Assembly (NCBI GenBank): GCA_022819855.1
Contig: JAJEGN010000012.1
Location: 74,746-138,745 of the forward strand
Length of the DNA: 64,000 bases
From: Gammaproteobacteria bacterium
GTDB lineage: Bacteria > Pseudomonadota > Gammaproteobacteria > Steroidobacterales > Rariloculaceae
Direction of reading: 5' to 3'
Positions 27,281 through 36,652 of this stretch are shown here, one piece after another. Within the stretch, counting starts at the first letter, position 1; the number at the start of each line of letters is the position of its first letter. The translations under genes were made by a program, and so were the position numbers. Under the pieces are notes generated by a model that saw only the letters and a list, made by a program, of their open reading frames with translations, searched no databases and had not been told where the DNA came from.

Positions 27281-28512
27281 GGCGCGTTGACCTCGACGCG
27301 GATTCGTCCTTCGATACCGCTGCCGGTATCGGCTGTCGATTCGATGCGAACGTTGAACCGGTCCGTTCGCATGATGTCCTGCGCGAACAGGTCGAGCGCC
27401 GGTACGCTGGGGACGACGAGGCGCAGGTCCATCACACGGTTGCGGTAGTTCAGAGCCTCGACGATGCTGTCTTCGCCGCGATGTTCGGCGATTGCGGCGA
27501 GCGTCGTCAGAAAGGATTCGCTGTTTGCGACGGACGCCTGGCCCGCGTCGGCGAGCCGGCGGCGCACCTCGGTTGCGCACAGCGAAAGCTGGGATGACGC
27601 GAAGATCTCCCCGCAACTTTGCGTCAACTGCGAGGTCAGGGCACGGTCCTCGCGTTCGAGTTTCAGGTACTCGATCCCCTGAGCCGCCACGGACACGAGA
27701 CCGAGAGCCAGCAGCAAGCCGGCGGCGGCACGCCAGGGACGCAGCAACTCGCCCCAATTCGATTTCGGAGCAAAGCGGCCCTGCAGCAGATTCGCACCGG
27801 GCTGAAACAGGATCGTCGCGCCGAGCCGGTGGAGGACGTCATCGGCGAGAACCCTGACGTCCACATTCGGCAGCCGTGTCTCGAGTTCCGCCATGTCGGA
27901 ACGATGGTCGCGCTCTGCAGCCTCCTCGACATGGAGCAGAACATGACGAAGGTCGGATCGGTCTTCGGACTGCGCTTCGAGCATCGCGTAGACCTCGGCC
28001 AGACCGAGACCATCGAGCACGAATGGTGGCTTTCCGGGCCTGCGACCGTAAACCTGGCGGCCCTCGACGATCAGGTTGAGCGTCGACGGCGTGTCGGGCA
28101 CGCCATCCGTGTCCGCATGGACCGCGTCGGGGACGATACCTGCGGTATCGAGCGCGTCCAGCCAGCCGTCCAACTGGTCTCGTGCGATCGCGGATACGGC
28201 CAGTTGACCCGAATCGAGACGCCTGCCCGTAGCGAAGTGCAGTCGCTCGACGTCCTCGGCGACATTCTCCTCCAGCAGGTAAGGCGTCATCTGTCGCGCG
28301 CGCGGCGGACTGACCCTGGGTATCGCCGCCTGCAGCGTCAGGACCTGCGAACCGGGTAGCAGGACGATGACCCGTTCCTTGCCAATGGCCTCGGCCGCGT
28401 CTGCAAGCGGCCCGCTCGAGACCGGCCGGATCAGGCGACCATCGCCGTCGAGTACCGCCCAGCTGCACTCGGACGAGTCGGAACGCAGACGTACGAAAAA
28501 GTGTTCGCGCAT
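27277..28512 (-). CDS. gspL: Type II secretion system protein GspL
   Basis: A 411-residue protein with an actin-like cytoplasmic domain (about 1-240; QMTPYLLEENVAEDVERLHFATG is the family signature region), one membrane helix near 255-275 and a periplasmic ferredoxin-like domain. It links the secretion ATPase GspE to the pseudopilus platform. The ATG at 28512 follows gspK after three bases, and the stop overlaps gspM. Confidence 0.92.
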   Translation of the reverse strand: MREHFFVRLRSDSSECSWAVLDGDGRLIRPVSSGPLADAAEAIGKERVIVLLPGSQVLTLQAAIPRVSPPRARQMTPYLLEENVAEDVERLHFATGRRLDSGQLAVSAIARDQLDGWLDALDTAGIVPDAVHADTDGVPDTPSTLNLIVEGRQVYGRRPGKPPFVLDGLGLAEVYAMLEAQSEDRSDLRHVLLHVEEAAERDHRSDMAELETRLPNVDVRVLADDVLHRLGATILFQPGANLLQGRFAPKSNWGELLRPWRAAAGLLLALGLVSVAAQGIEYLKLEREDRALTSQLTQSCGEIFASSQLSLCATEVRRRLADAGQASVANSESFLTTLAAIAEHRGEDSIVEALNYRNRVMDLRLVVPSVPALDLFAQDIMRTDRFNVRIESTADTGSGIEGRIRVEVNAP

Positions 28513-28515
28513 CGC

Positions 28516-29445
28516 TTACTCGCTTCCAAGACTGCGAAACAGAGCGCGTGTCAGGCCGCTCGGTTCGCGTTGCAGCACCGAGCACATCGTCAATTGTGTC
28601 CTGCCAAGCGCGACCGTAGCCGTCAGGAGGAAATGCTCGCTGTCCACGCCGATCCGTGCAAGCATTTCCGGCGGCACCCATTCTGCAAACACCGTCTCGA
28701 TGTCCGTGAACCCCGCGGTACCGCGTTGCTCGACAAGCGATACCGCCGTCGTCAGGTCGAGTTCGTCCGACAGTGAAGCCAGCAGCGGCGCCGAGGCCGT
28801 GTTCACGTTCAGCCGCGTCCCGATCGGCAACGCAGTGACGTATGGCGCGATCGATAGATAATTCTCCGGGTCGAATCCGGTCACGGCCATGAGTTCGGAC
28901 GGTGACGTTACCGAAACGTTCGCTGTGCGGTACTGAGGGTCCGTTGCACCATAGTCGGCGTCTTCGCCGCCGTTCGGGAAACGCGCTTCGGAATCGGGGT
29001 CGAGCCAGTCGACGACCGCTCCGCCGAGGGCCGGATCGAGATCGAGCAGGGCGAGCAGCCGTTCGAACTGTTGCAGGGCCAGTTCATCGGCTTCGCCGTT
29101 GCCAGTGACGAGGTTGTTCAGATTGAAACGCCCGTGGAGGTCTTCGAGGCGCCCGGCGATGTAACCGCCTTCGACCGGCAGCGGCGGAATCTCGGAGGCC
29201 CAGATTTCGCTGAGCGTATCACCCGCGGGCGAGTCCACGAGGTCCTGACGCAGGATGTCGGCGGCCCAGGCTTCGGCTCCCTGCGCATACATCAACCCCT
29301 GATCGGCCGCGAGTGCCGCAGCCGTACGGCGCTGGTCGAGCTGGGCCTGCCACATCAGGTTGACCGCAAGGATGGTTCCGACCGTCACGACGAGCATTGC
29401 CGTCAGCACGGCCACGCCGCGTTGCCGATCGCGGCGGGCGTTCAA
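28516..29445 (-). CDS. gspK: Type II secretion system minor pseudopilin GspK
   Basis: A 309-residue minor pseudopilin. The prepilin leader ends in RQRG before VAVLTAMLVVTVGTILAVNL, and the large family-specific domain shows GRFNLNNLV, WLDPDSEARFPNGGEDADY, YRTANVSV and LNVNTA motifs; the DPD/GAED acids fit the known calcium site. The start is TTG, forming a TTGA overlap with the gspJ stop. It should cap the pseudopilus with GspI and GspJ. Confidence 0.93.
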   Translation of the reverse strand: MNARRDRQRGVAVLTAMLVVTVGTILAVNLMWQAQLDQRRTAAALAADQGLMYAQGAEAWAADILRQDLVDSPAGDTLSEIWASEIPPLPVEGGYIAGRLEDLHGRFNLNNLVTGNGEADELALQQFERLLALLDLDPALGGAVVDWLDPDSEARFPNGGEDADYGATDPQYRTANVSVTSPSELMAVTGFDPENYLSIAPYVTALPIGTRLNVNTASAPLLASLSDELDLTTAVSLVEQRGTAGFTDIETVFAEWVPPEMLARIGVDSEHFLLTATVALGRTQLTMCSVLQREPSGLTRALFRSLGSE

Positions 29446-30059
29446 TTGCTTGTCTCCACGAGGCGGGACAATCGGCCGAAGTCCTCCACCTCGATGGCAA
29501 TGTCGATCGCCCTCGGGCGCATGACGAACGCCATGGCAGGATCGGAGGACAACGGCGGCCAGTCGAGGTGCCAGTTACCCGTCGAGTCGAGAAACCGCAT
29601 CTCGACATCGGTGACGCCGCTCAGCAACTCGGTACGGATCGGCGGCGTCGCGAACGTACGGTCCATGACGGGCCAGTGAAACCGTACCAGGAGGTCATCC
29701 GAGTCTTCCCAGTCGTAAGCGACGCGCAGCACGCTGCCGCGCGCGAAACCGGCCGGGTTCGTCCAGCCGCCGCGGCTGATCTCGAGCGCAAACTGCGCGT
29801 TCGGGCTTGCCAGCAGGCTCGGCTGATAGCTCTCCCCAAGTTCCGCGCGAGTCGGACGTGGGTGAATCTGGGCGAGATCCTGTACGACGATCCGCATCGC
29901 GAGCTGCACTTCGCGCCATCGCTCGGCGCGCTCGCGCGCGGTCGACTGTTGATCGATGACCCGATTGAGGCCATCAAGCGCGATGACCCCGACGATCGCA
30001 ACGACGGTCATCGCCACGAGCAGCTCGACGAGCGTAAAACCTGCAGCGCGCCGCATCAT
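29442..30059 (-). CDS. gspJ: Type II secretion system minor pseudopilin GspJ
   Basis: A 205-residue pseudopilin with a very short leader (MMRRAAG) and the prepilin peptidase site G-FTLVELLVAM. Downstream it has the DLAQIHPRP and YDWEDSDDLLVRFHWPVMDR segments typical of GspJ. It is expected to form the tip complex with GspI and GspK. The start overlaps the gspI stop (ATGA). Confidence 0.93.
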   Translation of the reverse strand: MMRRAAGFTLVELLVAMTVVAIVGVIALDGLNRVIDQQSTARERAERWREVQLAMRIVVQDLAQIHPRPTRAELGESYQPSLLASPNAQFALEISRGGWTNPAGFARGSVLRVAYDWEDSDDLLVRFHWPVMDRTFATPPIRTELLSGVTDVEMRFLDSTGNWHLDWPPLSSDPAMAFVMRPRAIDIAIEVEDFGRLSRLVETSN

Positions 30060-30496
30060 CCGCTCCCGGCGGGGCCACCGAGCCAGCGGGGCGGCAGGAA
30101 ACCTGGCGGGGCAGGGGGTTCAATGAATCCGGATACCGTATGGATGACCCGCTCGGGGTCTTCCGCGAGCGCTACGGAGACGTCCGCACGGCGCAGGTTC
30201 TCGACCTGGGTTTCGGAGACCTCGACCCGGAAATACCATTGCCGGCCGGCATACTCGATCTCGTCTTCCTCGCTGCCGGGTTCCGGCCATGCACTCCCGA
30301 CGCTGAGTTCCGTGAGCTTGTTGGTCGCGATCCAGCTCGCCAGCGTCTTGTCCCTGATGTACACGGATGTGACGGCATATTGATTGAGCTGCGTGTGCAC
30401 GGCCATCATGCCGAGCGCAACGATGATCAACGCGACCAGCGCCTCGATGAGCGTGAAGCCCCCGCAGCGCGACGGTTCATTGCGTCCGGAGGTCAT
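30056..30496 (-). CDS. gspI: Type II secretion system minor pseudopilin GspI
   Basis: A 146-residue minor pseudopilin. The leader (MTSGRNEPSRCG) precedes the cleavage site G-FTLIEALVALIIVALG, and the mature part has the SWIATNKLTEL motif conserved in GspI. Its tip function is with GspJ and GspK. The ATG at 30496 overlaps gspH by 20 bases; an earlier in-frame start would produce an unusually long leader. Confidence 0.92.
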   Translation of the reverse strand: MTSGRNEPSRCGGFTLIEALVALIIVALGMMAVHTQLNQYAVTSVYIRDKTLASWIATNKLTELSVGSAWPEPGSEEDEIEYAGRQWYFRVEVSETQVENLRRADVSVALAEDPERVIHTVSGFIEPPAPPGFLPPRWLGGPAGSG

Positions 30497-31058
30497 CGTC
30501 CAGTATCTCCAGCGTACCGTCGAATCCGGCTCTGACGATTCGGCCCGCGCCATCGACATCGCGGTACAACGTGGCCTCAAACGGCGTCATTTCACCCGTC
30601 GACAGGATCAGGATCTGCGGCTGCGGCAGATCGATGCCTTCCGTGTCGATGCTCGTGCCGAGTTCCACCACACGGTCCTCGATGCTGAGCGCGAGACTGA
30701 GCTCACCGTCCAGACCGTACGTCGCCAGCATTTCGTCGGCTTCAGACTCGAGCCAGGCGAGTTGCAGGTTGTCGTAGAGATAGAAGCGGTAGCCGGATTC
30801 GCTGAACTGCAAGCCGTAGTCCCGATTCTGCATGAGGGCTTCTTCACGTACGAGAGCGAGCAGTGACGTAAGCCGGAACGCTTCGCGCTCGATGGCGCGA
30901 GCGTCGCCCGTGATTCCGATCGACAACACCGCCACGCCGACGAAAATGCCAATGATCGTGACCACGACGAGCAGTTCCAGGAGCGTGAACCCGGCGCTCC
31001 GCGCGACAGCCGTCGGAAGCTGACGCTCAGTCGAGGGTCCAGTTGCCGATATCGGCAT
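30477..31058 (-). CDS. gspH: Type II secretion system minor pseudopilin GspH
   Basis: A 193-residue pseudopilin with the processing site G-FTLLELLVVVTIIGIFVGVA and the REEALMQNRDYGLQF block common to GspH. The leader would be about 22 residues from the ATG at 31058, which overlaps the end of gspG; no nearer ATG, GTG or TTG exists in frame, and longer starts at 31085 or 31106 are possible. It is thought to link the tip complex to the GspG shaft. Confidence 0.9.
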   Translation of the reverse strand: MPISATGPSTERQLPTAVARSAGFTLLELLVVVTIIGIFVGVAVLSIGITGDARAIEREAFRLTSLLALVREEALMQNRDYGLQFSESGYRFYLYDNLQLAWLESEADEMLATYGLDGELSLALSIEDRVVELGTSIDTEGIDLPQPQILILSTGEMTPFEATLYRDVDGAGRIVRAGFDGTLEILDDDLRTQ

Positions 31059-31473
31059 CGACGTCTTCGCCGCCAGGCTGGCCATCGGCGCCAAAGGACC
31101 AGACATCGAATTCGCCTCGTTGTCCCGGGTTTCTGTACTGGTAGGGGTTGTTCCAGGGATCGCTCGGTACGCGGTCGAGGTACCCGCCCGCCTTCCAGTT
31201 GGGCGCTGCGCTCTGGCCCGGATTGGAAACGAGCGCCTGCAGCCCCTGGTCGGTGCTCGGGTATCTGAAATTGTCGAGGCGATAGAGATTCAGTGCTGTC
31301 TCGATGCTTCGGACGTCCTGTCTGGCTCTGGTGACGGCAGCCTGATCGATGTTTCCGATGACGTTGGGCGCCACGATCGCGGCAAGCAGGCCGATGATCA
31401 CGACCACGACCATGATCTCGATCAGCGTGAATCCTCTTGCCGCCAACGGCTGATTGGAATTCCCAACGGCCAT
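31027..31473 (-). CDS. gspG: Type II secretion system major pseudopilin GspG
   Basis: A 148-residue major pseudopilin and first gene of the gspG-N run. The leader MAVGNSNQPLAARG precedes FTLIEIMVVVVIIGLLAAI. The mature domain has the family signatures NLYRLDNFRYPSTDQGLQAL and GYLDRVPSDPWNNPYQY, with the C-terminal calcium-loop FDVWSFGADGQPGGEDVDADI. The ATG at 31473 gives the shortest leader. gspC, D, E and F are absent here and must be elsewhere if the system is complete. Confidence 0.96.
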   Translation of the reverse strand: MAVGNSNQPLAARGFTLIEIMVVVVIIGLLAAIVAPNVIGNIDQAAVTRARQDVRSIETALNLYRLDNFRYPSTDQGLQALVSNPGQSAAPNWKAGGYLDRVPSDPWNNPYQYRNPGQRGEFDVWSFGADGQPGGEDVDADIGNWTLD

Positions 31474-31619
31474 GCCACTACCCTGGTCCGGATGGTTCCA
31501 CGGACCGAAACGATCAGTCTCTACAGTTCGCCGAAGATAGCACAATCGGCCTGACGCGAATGTGACAACAGCCTGCATGCGACGATCTCGGCGGACTCGC
31601 GAGCGTCTGCGCCGACCGC

Positions 31620-31625
31620 TATAAT
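31620..31625 (+). promoter_or_regulatory. Probable fabG -10 box
   Basis: A perfect TATAAT lies 27 bases before the fabG ATG in the divergent gspG/fabG gap (31474-31652). No good -35 box is seen at 16-18 bases upstream, so the promoter may be activator-assisted or the box fortuitous. The gspG side of the gap shows only a weak TATCTT on the minus strand. Confidence 0.4.
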
Positions 31626-31652
31626 CGCGCGCCACCAAAGTCATCGAATTCA

Positions 31653-32423
31653 ATGCAATTAGCCGACTTGCAACGCTGGCCCGGTATCGCCGGTCAGGTC
31701 GCCCTCGTCACCGGTGCATCGCGCGGCATCGGCAGCGCGGTCGCCGACGCGCTGGCCCTGCAGGGGGCCAGGGTCATCGGCACGGCGACCACCGCGGGCG
31801 GCGCTGATGCCATCACCGCAAGGCTCGAAGCATTCGACCCCCCGGGGCAGGGCCTGACTCTCGACGTAGCCGATGCAGCTTCCGTCGAGGCTTGTCTGAA
31901 GCGCGTCAACGAACGCGCAGGACCGCCGACGATACTCGTCAACAACGCGGGCGTCACTCGCGACAATCTCCTGGTGCGCATGAAGCCGGACGACTGGGAC
32001 GACGTGCTGTCGATCAATCTCACGGCCCTGTACCGCTTGAGCAGGGCCGCGCTGCGCGGCATGATGAAGGCGCGTCAGGGCCGTATCATTAACATCAGTT
32101 CGGTCGTCGGGCTCACGGGCAATCCGGGGCAGACGAACTACGCCGCGGCGAAGGCCGGGATGGTCGGCTTCGCGAAATCGCTGGCGCGCGAAGTCGCCTC
32201 ACGCAACATAACCGTAAACACGATAGCGCCCGGCTTCATCGAGTCGGACATGACGCGCGCGCTCGACGCAAAGCAGATCGAGGCGCTGCATGCGCGAATC
32301 CCGTCGGCACGACTCGGAAGGCCCGAGGACGTCGCAGCGGCAGTGGTCTTTCTGGCATCCGAGGCGGCCCGATACGTGACTGGGGAGACGCTCAACGTCA
32401 ACGGCGGCCTGCACATGCAATGA
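31653..32423 (+). CDS. fabG: 3-oxoacyl-[acyl-carrier-protein] reductase FabG
   Basis: A 256-residue short-chain dehydrogenase that reduces 3-oxoacyl-ACP with NADPH. It has TGASRGIG for cofactor binding, NNAGVTRDNLL, the catalytic Ser in NISSVVGLTGNPGQ and the YAAAKAG Tyr-Lys pair. C-terminal ARYVTGETLNVNGGLHM is the usual FabG tail. It begins the run fabG-acpP-fabF. fabD and fabH, often upstream, are replaced here by the divergent gsp genes. Confidence 0.96.
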   Translation: MQLADLQRWPGIAGQVALVTGASRGIGSAVADALALQGARVIGTATTAGGADAITARLEAFDPPGQGLTLDVADAASVEACLKRVNERAGPPTILVNNAGVTRDNLLVRMKPDDWDDVLSINLTALYRLSRAALRGMMKARQGRIINISSVVGLTGNPGQTNYAAAKAGMVGFAKSLAREVASRNITVNTIAPGFIESDMTRALDAKQIEALHARIPSARLGRPEDVAAAVVFLASEAARYVTGETLNVNGGLHMQ

Positions 32424-32438
32424 ACGCTGTCGAGAATC

Positions 32439-32560
32439 ACAAATATTTGTTTTTTAAATAAAAATTCCAGTGCCTGTCGCGATGTTCCGCAGTTTGTAGA
32501 ATGACCCGGAGGATTCAAATACAATACGCGCCACACTGGAACAGTCCGGGGCCGGACTGT
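32439..32560 (+). promoter_or_regulatory. acpP upstream region: two palindromes and a -10-like box
   Basis: The fabG-acpP gap holds a 12-bp perfect palindrome ACAAATATTTGT at 32439-32450 followed by a T-run, a -10-like TACAAT at 32520-32525, and a perfect inverted repeat at 32541-32560 with 9-bp arms ACAGTCCGG/CCGGACTGT and a 2-base centre. The last would fold in the 5' leader about 24 bases before the acpP ATG. Together they suggest a separate acpP promoter and a control element, consistent with the high demand for ACP. Confidence 0.4.
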
Positions 32561-32584
32561 CTGTAACCGAGGGGTATCACGCCA

Positions 32585-32824
32585 ATGAGTAGTGTCGAAG
32601 ACCAAATCAAGGGAATCATCGCCGAGCAGCTTGGCGTCAAGGCGGACGAACTGAAAAACGATGCCTCTTTCGTCGATGATCTGGGCGCTGACTCGTTGGA
32701 TACCGTCGAACTCGTCATGGCTCTGGAAGAGGAATTCGAGACCGAGATTCCGGATGAAGACGCCGAGAGCATCACGACGGTTCAACAAGCCATCGATTAC
32801 ATTCTTGCCAGAAAGGTCGACTGA
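32585..32824 (+). CDS. acpP: Acyl carrier protein AcpP
   Basis: A 79-residue acidic carrier protein. Ser37 in [12 protein letters not shown] is the phosphopantetheine attachment site. It shuttles acyl chains through fatty acid synthesis. The sequence is nearly the enteric type ([15 protein letters not shown]). It lies between fabG and fabF with its own upstream region. Confidence 0.97.
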   Translation: MSSVEDQIKGIIAEQLGVKADELKNDASFVDDLGADSLDTVELVMALEEEFETEIPDEDAESITTVQQAIDYILARKVD

Positions 32825-32887
32825 CCGTCCACCCAGGCAGGCACACAGCACCTCTCGACACACTATTCCCGCTCACCGAGTCCGGCC

Positions 32888-34129
32888 GTGGCCAAACGAC
32901 GCGTCGTTGTCACCGGTCTGGGACTCATTTCGCCGGTCGGCAACTCCGTTGCCGAAGGCTGGCAGAAGGTTCGCGACGGCGTCAGCGGCATAGGCGCCCT
33001 GAACGAATTCGATGTCAGCAACTTCTCAACGCGCATCGCAGGCACCGTCAGGGACTTCGATGTCAGCGACTACCTGTCTGCGAAGGACGCGCGCAAGTGC
33101 GACCCGTTCATCCATTACGGCATCGCGGCGACCTGCCAGGCGATCGCCGACAGCGGTGTCGAGGCGACTGAAGCCGATGCCCACAGGATCGGCGTCGCGA
33201 TGGGGTCGGGTATCGGCGGGATTCACACGATCGAGGTCAACTACGACAGGTATCTGACGAGCGGCCCGCGACGCATTTCGCCGTTCTTCGTGCCGGCCAC
33301 GATCATCAACATGATTTCCGGACACATCTCGATCATGCACGGCATGACGGGTCCGAACCTGGCGATCGTCACCGCCTGCACGACCTCAACCCACTGTATC
33401 GGCATGGCGGCACGGCTCATCCAGACCGGGGACGCCGACGTCATGTTCGCCGGGGGCGCGGAATATGCGACCACGCCGCTTGGCCTCGGCGGTTTCTGCG
33501 CGGCCCGGGCGCTGTCGACCCGCAACGACGAACCCGAGCGCGCGAGCCGGCCGTGGGACCGCGGCCGCGACGGTTTCGTGCTCAGCGATGGCGCGGCTTG
33601 CGTGGCGCTCGAGGAATACGAACGCGCCAGAGCCCGCGGTGCACGTATCTATGCCGAAGTGGCCGGTTTCGGCATGAGTGCGGACGGCTACCACATCACC
33701 GCACCGGAAGAGAGCGGCGCCGGCGCCCATCAGTGCATGTCGAACGCACTGAACGACGCCGGACTCGATGCGACCGACATCGACTACATCAACGCCCACG
33801 GCACCTCGACTCCGCTCGGGGATATCGCGGAAACCGTCGCCATCAAGCGCACGTTCGGCGAGCATGCCATGCGGCTCGCTGTCAGCTCCACGAAATCCGT
33901 GACCGGACACATGATCGGCGCGGCCGGCGCTGCCGAGGCGATATTCACGATCATGGGGCTCAACGAGGGGATCATCCCGCCGACGATCAATCTCGATGAT
34001 CAGGACCCTCAGTGCGACCTCGACTACACGCCGAACGCGGCCCGCGAAACGACGCTCGATACCGCCCTGTCGAACTCCTTCGGATTCGGCGGCACCAACG
34101 GAACGCTGATCTTCAAGCGCCCGAACTAG
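32888..34129 (+). CDS. fabF: 3-oxoacyl-[acyl-carrier-protein] synthase II FabF
   Basis: A 413-residue condensing enzyme that elongates acyl-ACP with malonyl-ACP. The catalytic Cys164 sits in [12 protein letters not shown], with His304 in [11 protein letters not shown] and His341 in [14 protein letters not shown]. The active-site neighbourhood reads STHCIG where E. coli has SGVHNIG, a mild departure. It starts with GTG at 32888; no in-frame ATG fits the family N-terminus ([11 protein letters not shown]). Confidence 0.96.
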   Translation: MAKRRVVVTGLGLISPVGNSVAEGWQKVRDGVSGIGALNEFDVSNFSTRIAGTVRDFDVSDYLSAKDARKCDPFIHYGIAATCQAIADSGVEATEADAHRIGVAMGSGIGGIHTIEVNYDRYLTSGPRRISPFFVPATIINMISGHISIMHGMTGPNLAIVTACTTSTHCIGMAARLIQTGDADVMFAGGAEYATTPLGLGGFCAARALSTRNDEPERASRPWDRGRDGFVLSDGAACVALEEYERARARGARIYAEVAGFGMSADGYHITAPEESGAGAHQCMSNALNDAGLDATDIDYINAHGTSTPLGDIAETVAIKRTFGEHAMRLAVSSTKSVTGHMIGAAGAAEAIFTIMGLNEGIIPPTINLDDQDPQCDLDYTPNAARETTLDTALSNSFGFGGTNGTLIFKRPN

Positions 34130-34159
34130 CGCACCTGGCGCGCCTTTGCGAAGGGGGCC

Positions 34160-34999
34160 ATGACAGCAGCCCGGAGCACGACAACCGACTGGCTCGTCGA
34201 CGGAATACCGGGGCGCGTCGACCCGCGTGACCGTGGACTGGCGTACGGAGACGGTCTTTTCGAGACCATGGCCGCCGATCGCGGCCGAATCCGCTGGCTT
34301 GACCACCATCTCGAGCGGCTTGCGGACGGTTGCCGCAGGCTCGGGATCCCGCTGCCCGACGTAAGTACGCTCCGCCGCGAGATCGGCGCCGTTTGTCCCG
34401 CAACGGCGCGGGCCGTCGTCAAGCTCATCGTCACACGCGGCGTTTCCGCCCGCGGTTATGAGCCGCCGGACGCTCCTCGGGCGACGCGCATGGTCGGTAC
34501 GGCTCGCTGGCCCAGCCATCCCCCTTCCTACTACACTCACGGGATCGAACTGCGGACCCTGAAGCTTCGGCTTGGCGAGAATCCTGCGCTCGCCGGCATC
34601 AAGCATCTGAACCGCCTGGAGCAAGTGCTGGCAAGAATCGAGTTGAACGATCGGAGCGCACAGGAAGGGTTGCTGCTCGACACGAGCGGATTCGTCGTCG
34701 GGGGCACGGCCAGCAACGTTTTCGCAGTGTCGGGCGGGAGGCTGCTCACACCCGCCATCAGGCGCTGCGGCGTCAGCGGGGTGATGCGCCGTGTCGTTCT
34801 GGAATCATGCGGTCAGCTCGGCCTGGATGCGGAGCAAACCGACCTCGCTCCGGAAGCGCTTGGCGCTGCCGATGAGATCTTCGTAACCAACTCGCTGTTC
34901 GGCATCTGGCCGGTACGGGAACTGGACGGGCAATCCCGCGGGGCAGGGGAGGTTGCGTATCGGCTGCAACAGCTACTGGGGTACGAACGCCATGGCTGA
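34160..34999 (+). CDS. pabC: Aminodeoxychorismate lyase PabC
   Basis: A 279-residue fold-type IV PLP enzyme that makes p-aminobenzoate for folate. It shows the family DRGLAYGDGLFETMA opening, KLIVTRGVSARGY, the lysine in GIKHLNRLEQVLAR, and the C-terminal DEIFVTNSLFGIWPV motif. Position between fabF and mltG is the classical one for pabC. Its end overlaps mltG by eight bases. Confidence 0.94.
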   Translation: MTAARSTTTDWLVDGIPGRVDPRDRGLAYGDGLFETMAADRGRIRWLDHHLERLADGCRRLGIPLPDVSTLRREIGAVCPATARAVVKLIVTRGVSARGYEPPDAPRATRMVGTARWPSHPPSYYTHGIELRTLKLRLGENPALAGIKHLNRLEQVLARIELNDRSAQEGLLLDTSGFVVGGTASNVFAVSGGRLLTPAIRRCGVSGVMRRVVLESCGQLGLDAEQTDLAPEALGAADEIFVTNSLFGIWPVRELDGQSRGAGEVAYRLQQLLGYERHG

Positions 35000-36014
35000 T
35001 CTTTCCAGGCGGCTCACGATCGCGGCCGGAGCGTCGGCTGGGGGGATTGCGCTGCTCGCCGCGGCCGCGACAATCGCGTGGCGCGAACTCAACGCACCTC
35101 TGCCGTTGCCCGAACCCCCGGTACTTTTCGAGGTTCAGGGCGGCATGCCCCTGGAAACCGTCACGCGCTCGCTGGCCGACCGCGAGCTGCTGCCGACGCC
35201 GCGGCTGCTCGACTGGTATGCGCGGCTGCGCGGCGATGCGACTCGGATCCGTGCCGGCGAATACGAGCTTGAGGCGGGACTCACGCCCGTCGCGCTGCTC
35301 GAAATGTTCGTCGAGGGCGACGTCTATCTGCACAGGTTCGCGATCGTCGAGGGGTGGCGCTTCAGCGAGCTTGCGGCCGCACTCGACGCACATCCCGCGA
35401 TCGAATCGGGAACGCTCGACGAAACGGAGGTCATGGCCGCGCTGGGACAGCCCGGAGTCCATCCCGAAGGCCAGTTCCTGCCGGACACCTACAGCTTCCC
35501 GCGAGGCACGGCGGCGATCGAACTGCTCGGCTGGGCCCATGAGGCCCTGCATTCCCGGCTCGATGCCGCCTGGAGCGCGCGTACGGCAGATGTCGGATTC
35601 GCCAGCGCCTACGAGGCCTTGATCCTCGCCTCGATCATCGAGAAGGAGACCGCCCTTGAGGCGGAGCGCGCATTGATTTCCGGCGTCTTTCACCGCCGTC
35701 TGCGGCGCGGCATGAGGCTGCAGACCGACCCGACCGTGATCTACGGACTCGGTAGCGAGTTTGACGGCAACCTGACCCGGCTCGATCTGAGCCGCGATAC
35801 TCCGTACAACACCTATACGCGCAACGGCTTGCCGCCAACGCCGATCGCGATGCCCGGCGGACCGGCCATCGACGCGGCGGTTGCCCCGGCTGCCGGCGAC
35901 TCACTGTACTTCGTGGCTACCGGAGCGCCCGACGGCAGCCATTACTTTTCGGCCACGCTCGAGGAGCACGAGCGAGCCGTCGACCGTTACCTCGAAACCC
36001 TGCGCGACCGATGA
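34992..36014 (+). CDS. mltG: Endolytic murein transglycosylase MltG (YceG-like)
   Basis: A 340-residue inner-membrane lytic transglycosylase that cleaves nascent glycan strands. A membrane anchor lies at about residues 11-33, a LysM-like segment follows, then the YceG domain with ILASIIEKET, whose glutamate is the catalytic residue, and MRLQTDPTVIYG and NTYTRNGLPPTPIAMPG. The ATG at 34992 is inside the pabC 3' end; the stop overlaps tmk (ATGA). Confidence 0.94.
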   Translation: MADLSRRLTIAAGASAGGIALLAAAATIAWRELNAPLPLPEPPVLFEVQGGMPLETVTRSLADRELLPTPRLLDWYARLRGDATRIRAGEYELEAGLTPVALLEMFVEGDVYLHRFAIVEGWRFSELAAALDAHPAIESGTLDETEVMAALGQPGVHPEGQFLPDTYSFPRGTAAIELLGWAHEALHSRLDAAWSARTADVGFASAYEALILASIIEKETALEAERALISGVFHRRLRRGMRLQTDPTVIYGLGSEFDGNLTRLDLSRDTPYNTYTRNGLPPTPIAMPGGPAIDAAVAPAAGDSLYFVATGAPDGSHYFSATLEEHERAVDRYLETLRDR

Positions 36015-36652
36015 CGCGCGGCGCTTTCATCACCGTGGAAGGCGTGGAAGGCGTCGGCAAGTCGACGTGTCTGGCCGCGATCGAACGAACCTTGCGCGAA
36101 TCCGGCCACCCGGTGCTCTCGACGCGCGAACCCGGCGGCACCGCGCTTGGAGAGCGCGTGCGGGAACTGATTCTGGACGAGCACGACGGCGGGCTGTCGG
36201 GGCAGATCGAGGCCTTGCTGATTTTCGCCGCCAGGGCGCGTCACCTGCAACGTGTCATCGTGCCGGCGCTTGCCGAGGGACGGTGGGTCGTCTGCGATCG
36301 TTTCACCGATGCCACCTACGCCTACCAGGGCGGCGGACGTGGAGTGGACCGCAACGCGCTCGATGCCATGGCGCAGATGGTTCAGGAAGGTCTGGAACCG
36401 GACCTGACGCTGCTGCTCGATGCACCCGTCGAGGTTGGCCTGCAGCGCATTAGTGAGCGCGAGCACGATCGATTCGAGAAGGAGCACATCAGCTTCTTCA
36501 ATCGCGTGCGCAGCACCTATCTGGAGATCGCCGAACAGGCACCGGAGCGCGTCAGGACCATCGACGCGAACCGACCCGTCGATGTTGTCGCCAGTGATCT
36601 GCTCAGCGTGCTGCGGGAATTCACGGCGCGATTTGTCGGAGCAAGCCGATGA
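36011..36652 (+). CDS. tmk: Thymidylate kinase Tmk
   Basis: A 213-residue dTMP kinase of DNA precursor synthesis. The P-loop is EGVEGVGKST at residues 10-19, the DR(Y/F) motif is VVCDRFTDATYAYQGGGRG, and the dTMP-binding STREPGGT is at about 38-45. It follows mltG with an ATGA overlap and precedes holB with another, the standard arrangement. Confidence 0.96.
   Translation: MTRGAFITVEGVEGVGKSTCLAAIERTLRESGHPVLSTREPGGTALGERVRELILDEHDGGLSGQIEALLIFAARARHLQRVIVPALAEGRWVVCDRFTDATYAYQGGGRGVDRNALDAMAQMVQEGLEPDLTLLLDAPVEVGLQRISEREHDRFEKEHISFFNRVRSTYLEIAEQAPERVRTIDANRPVDVVASDLLSVLREFTARFVGASR

Noticed and set aside
34126..34624. Minus-strand open frames across fabF and pabC
   Set aside because: Both sense genes are well-known families with intact active sites; the antisense frames carry no motifs.
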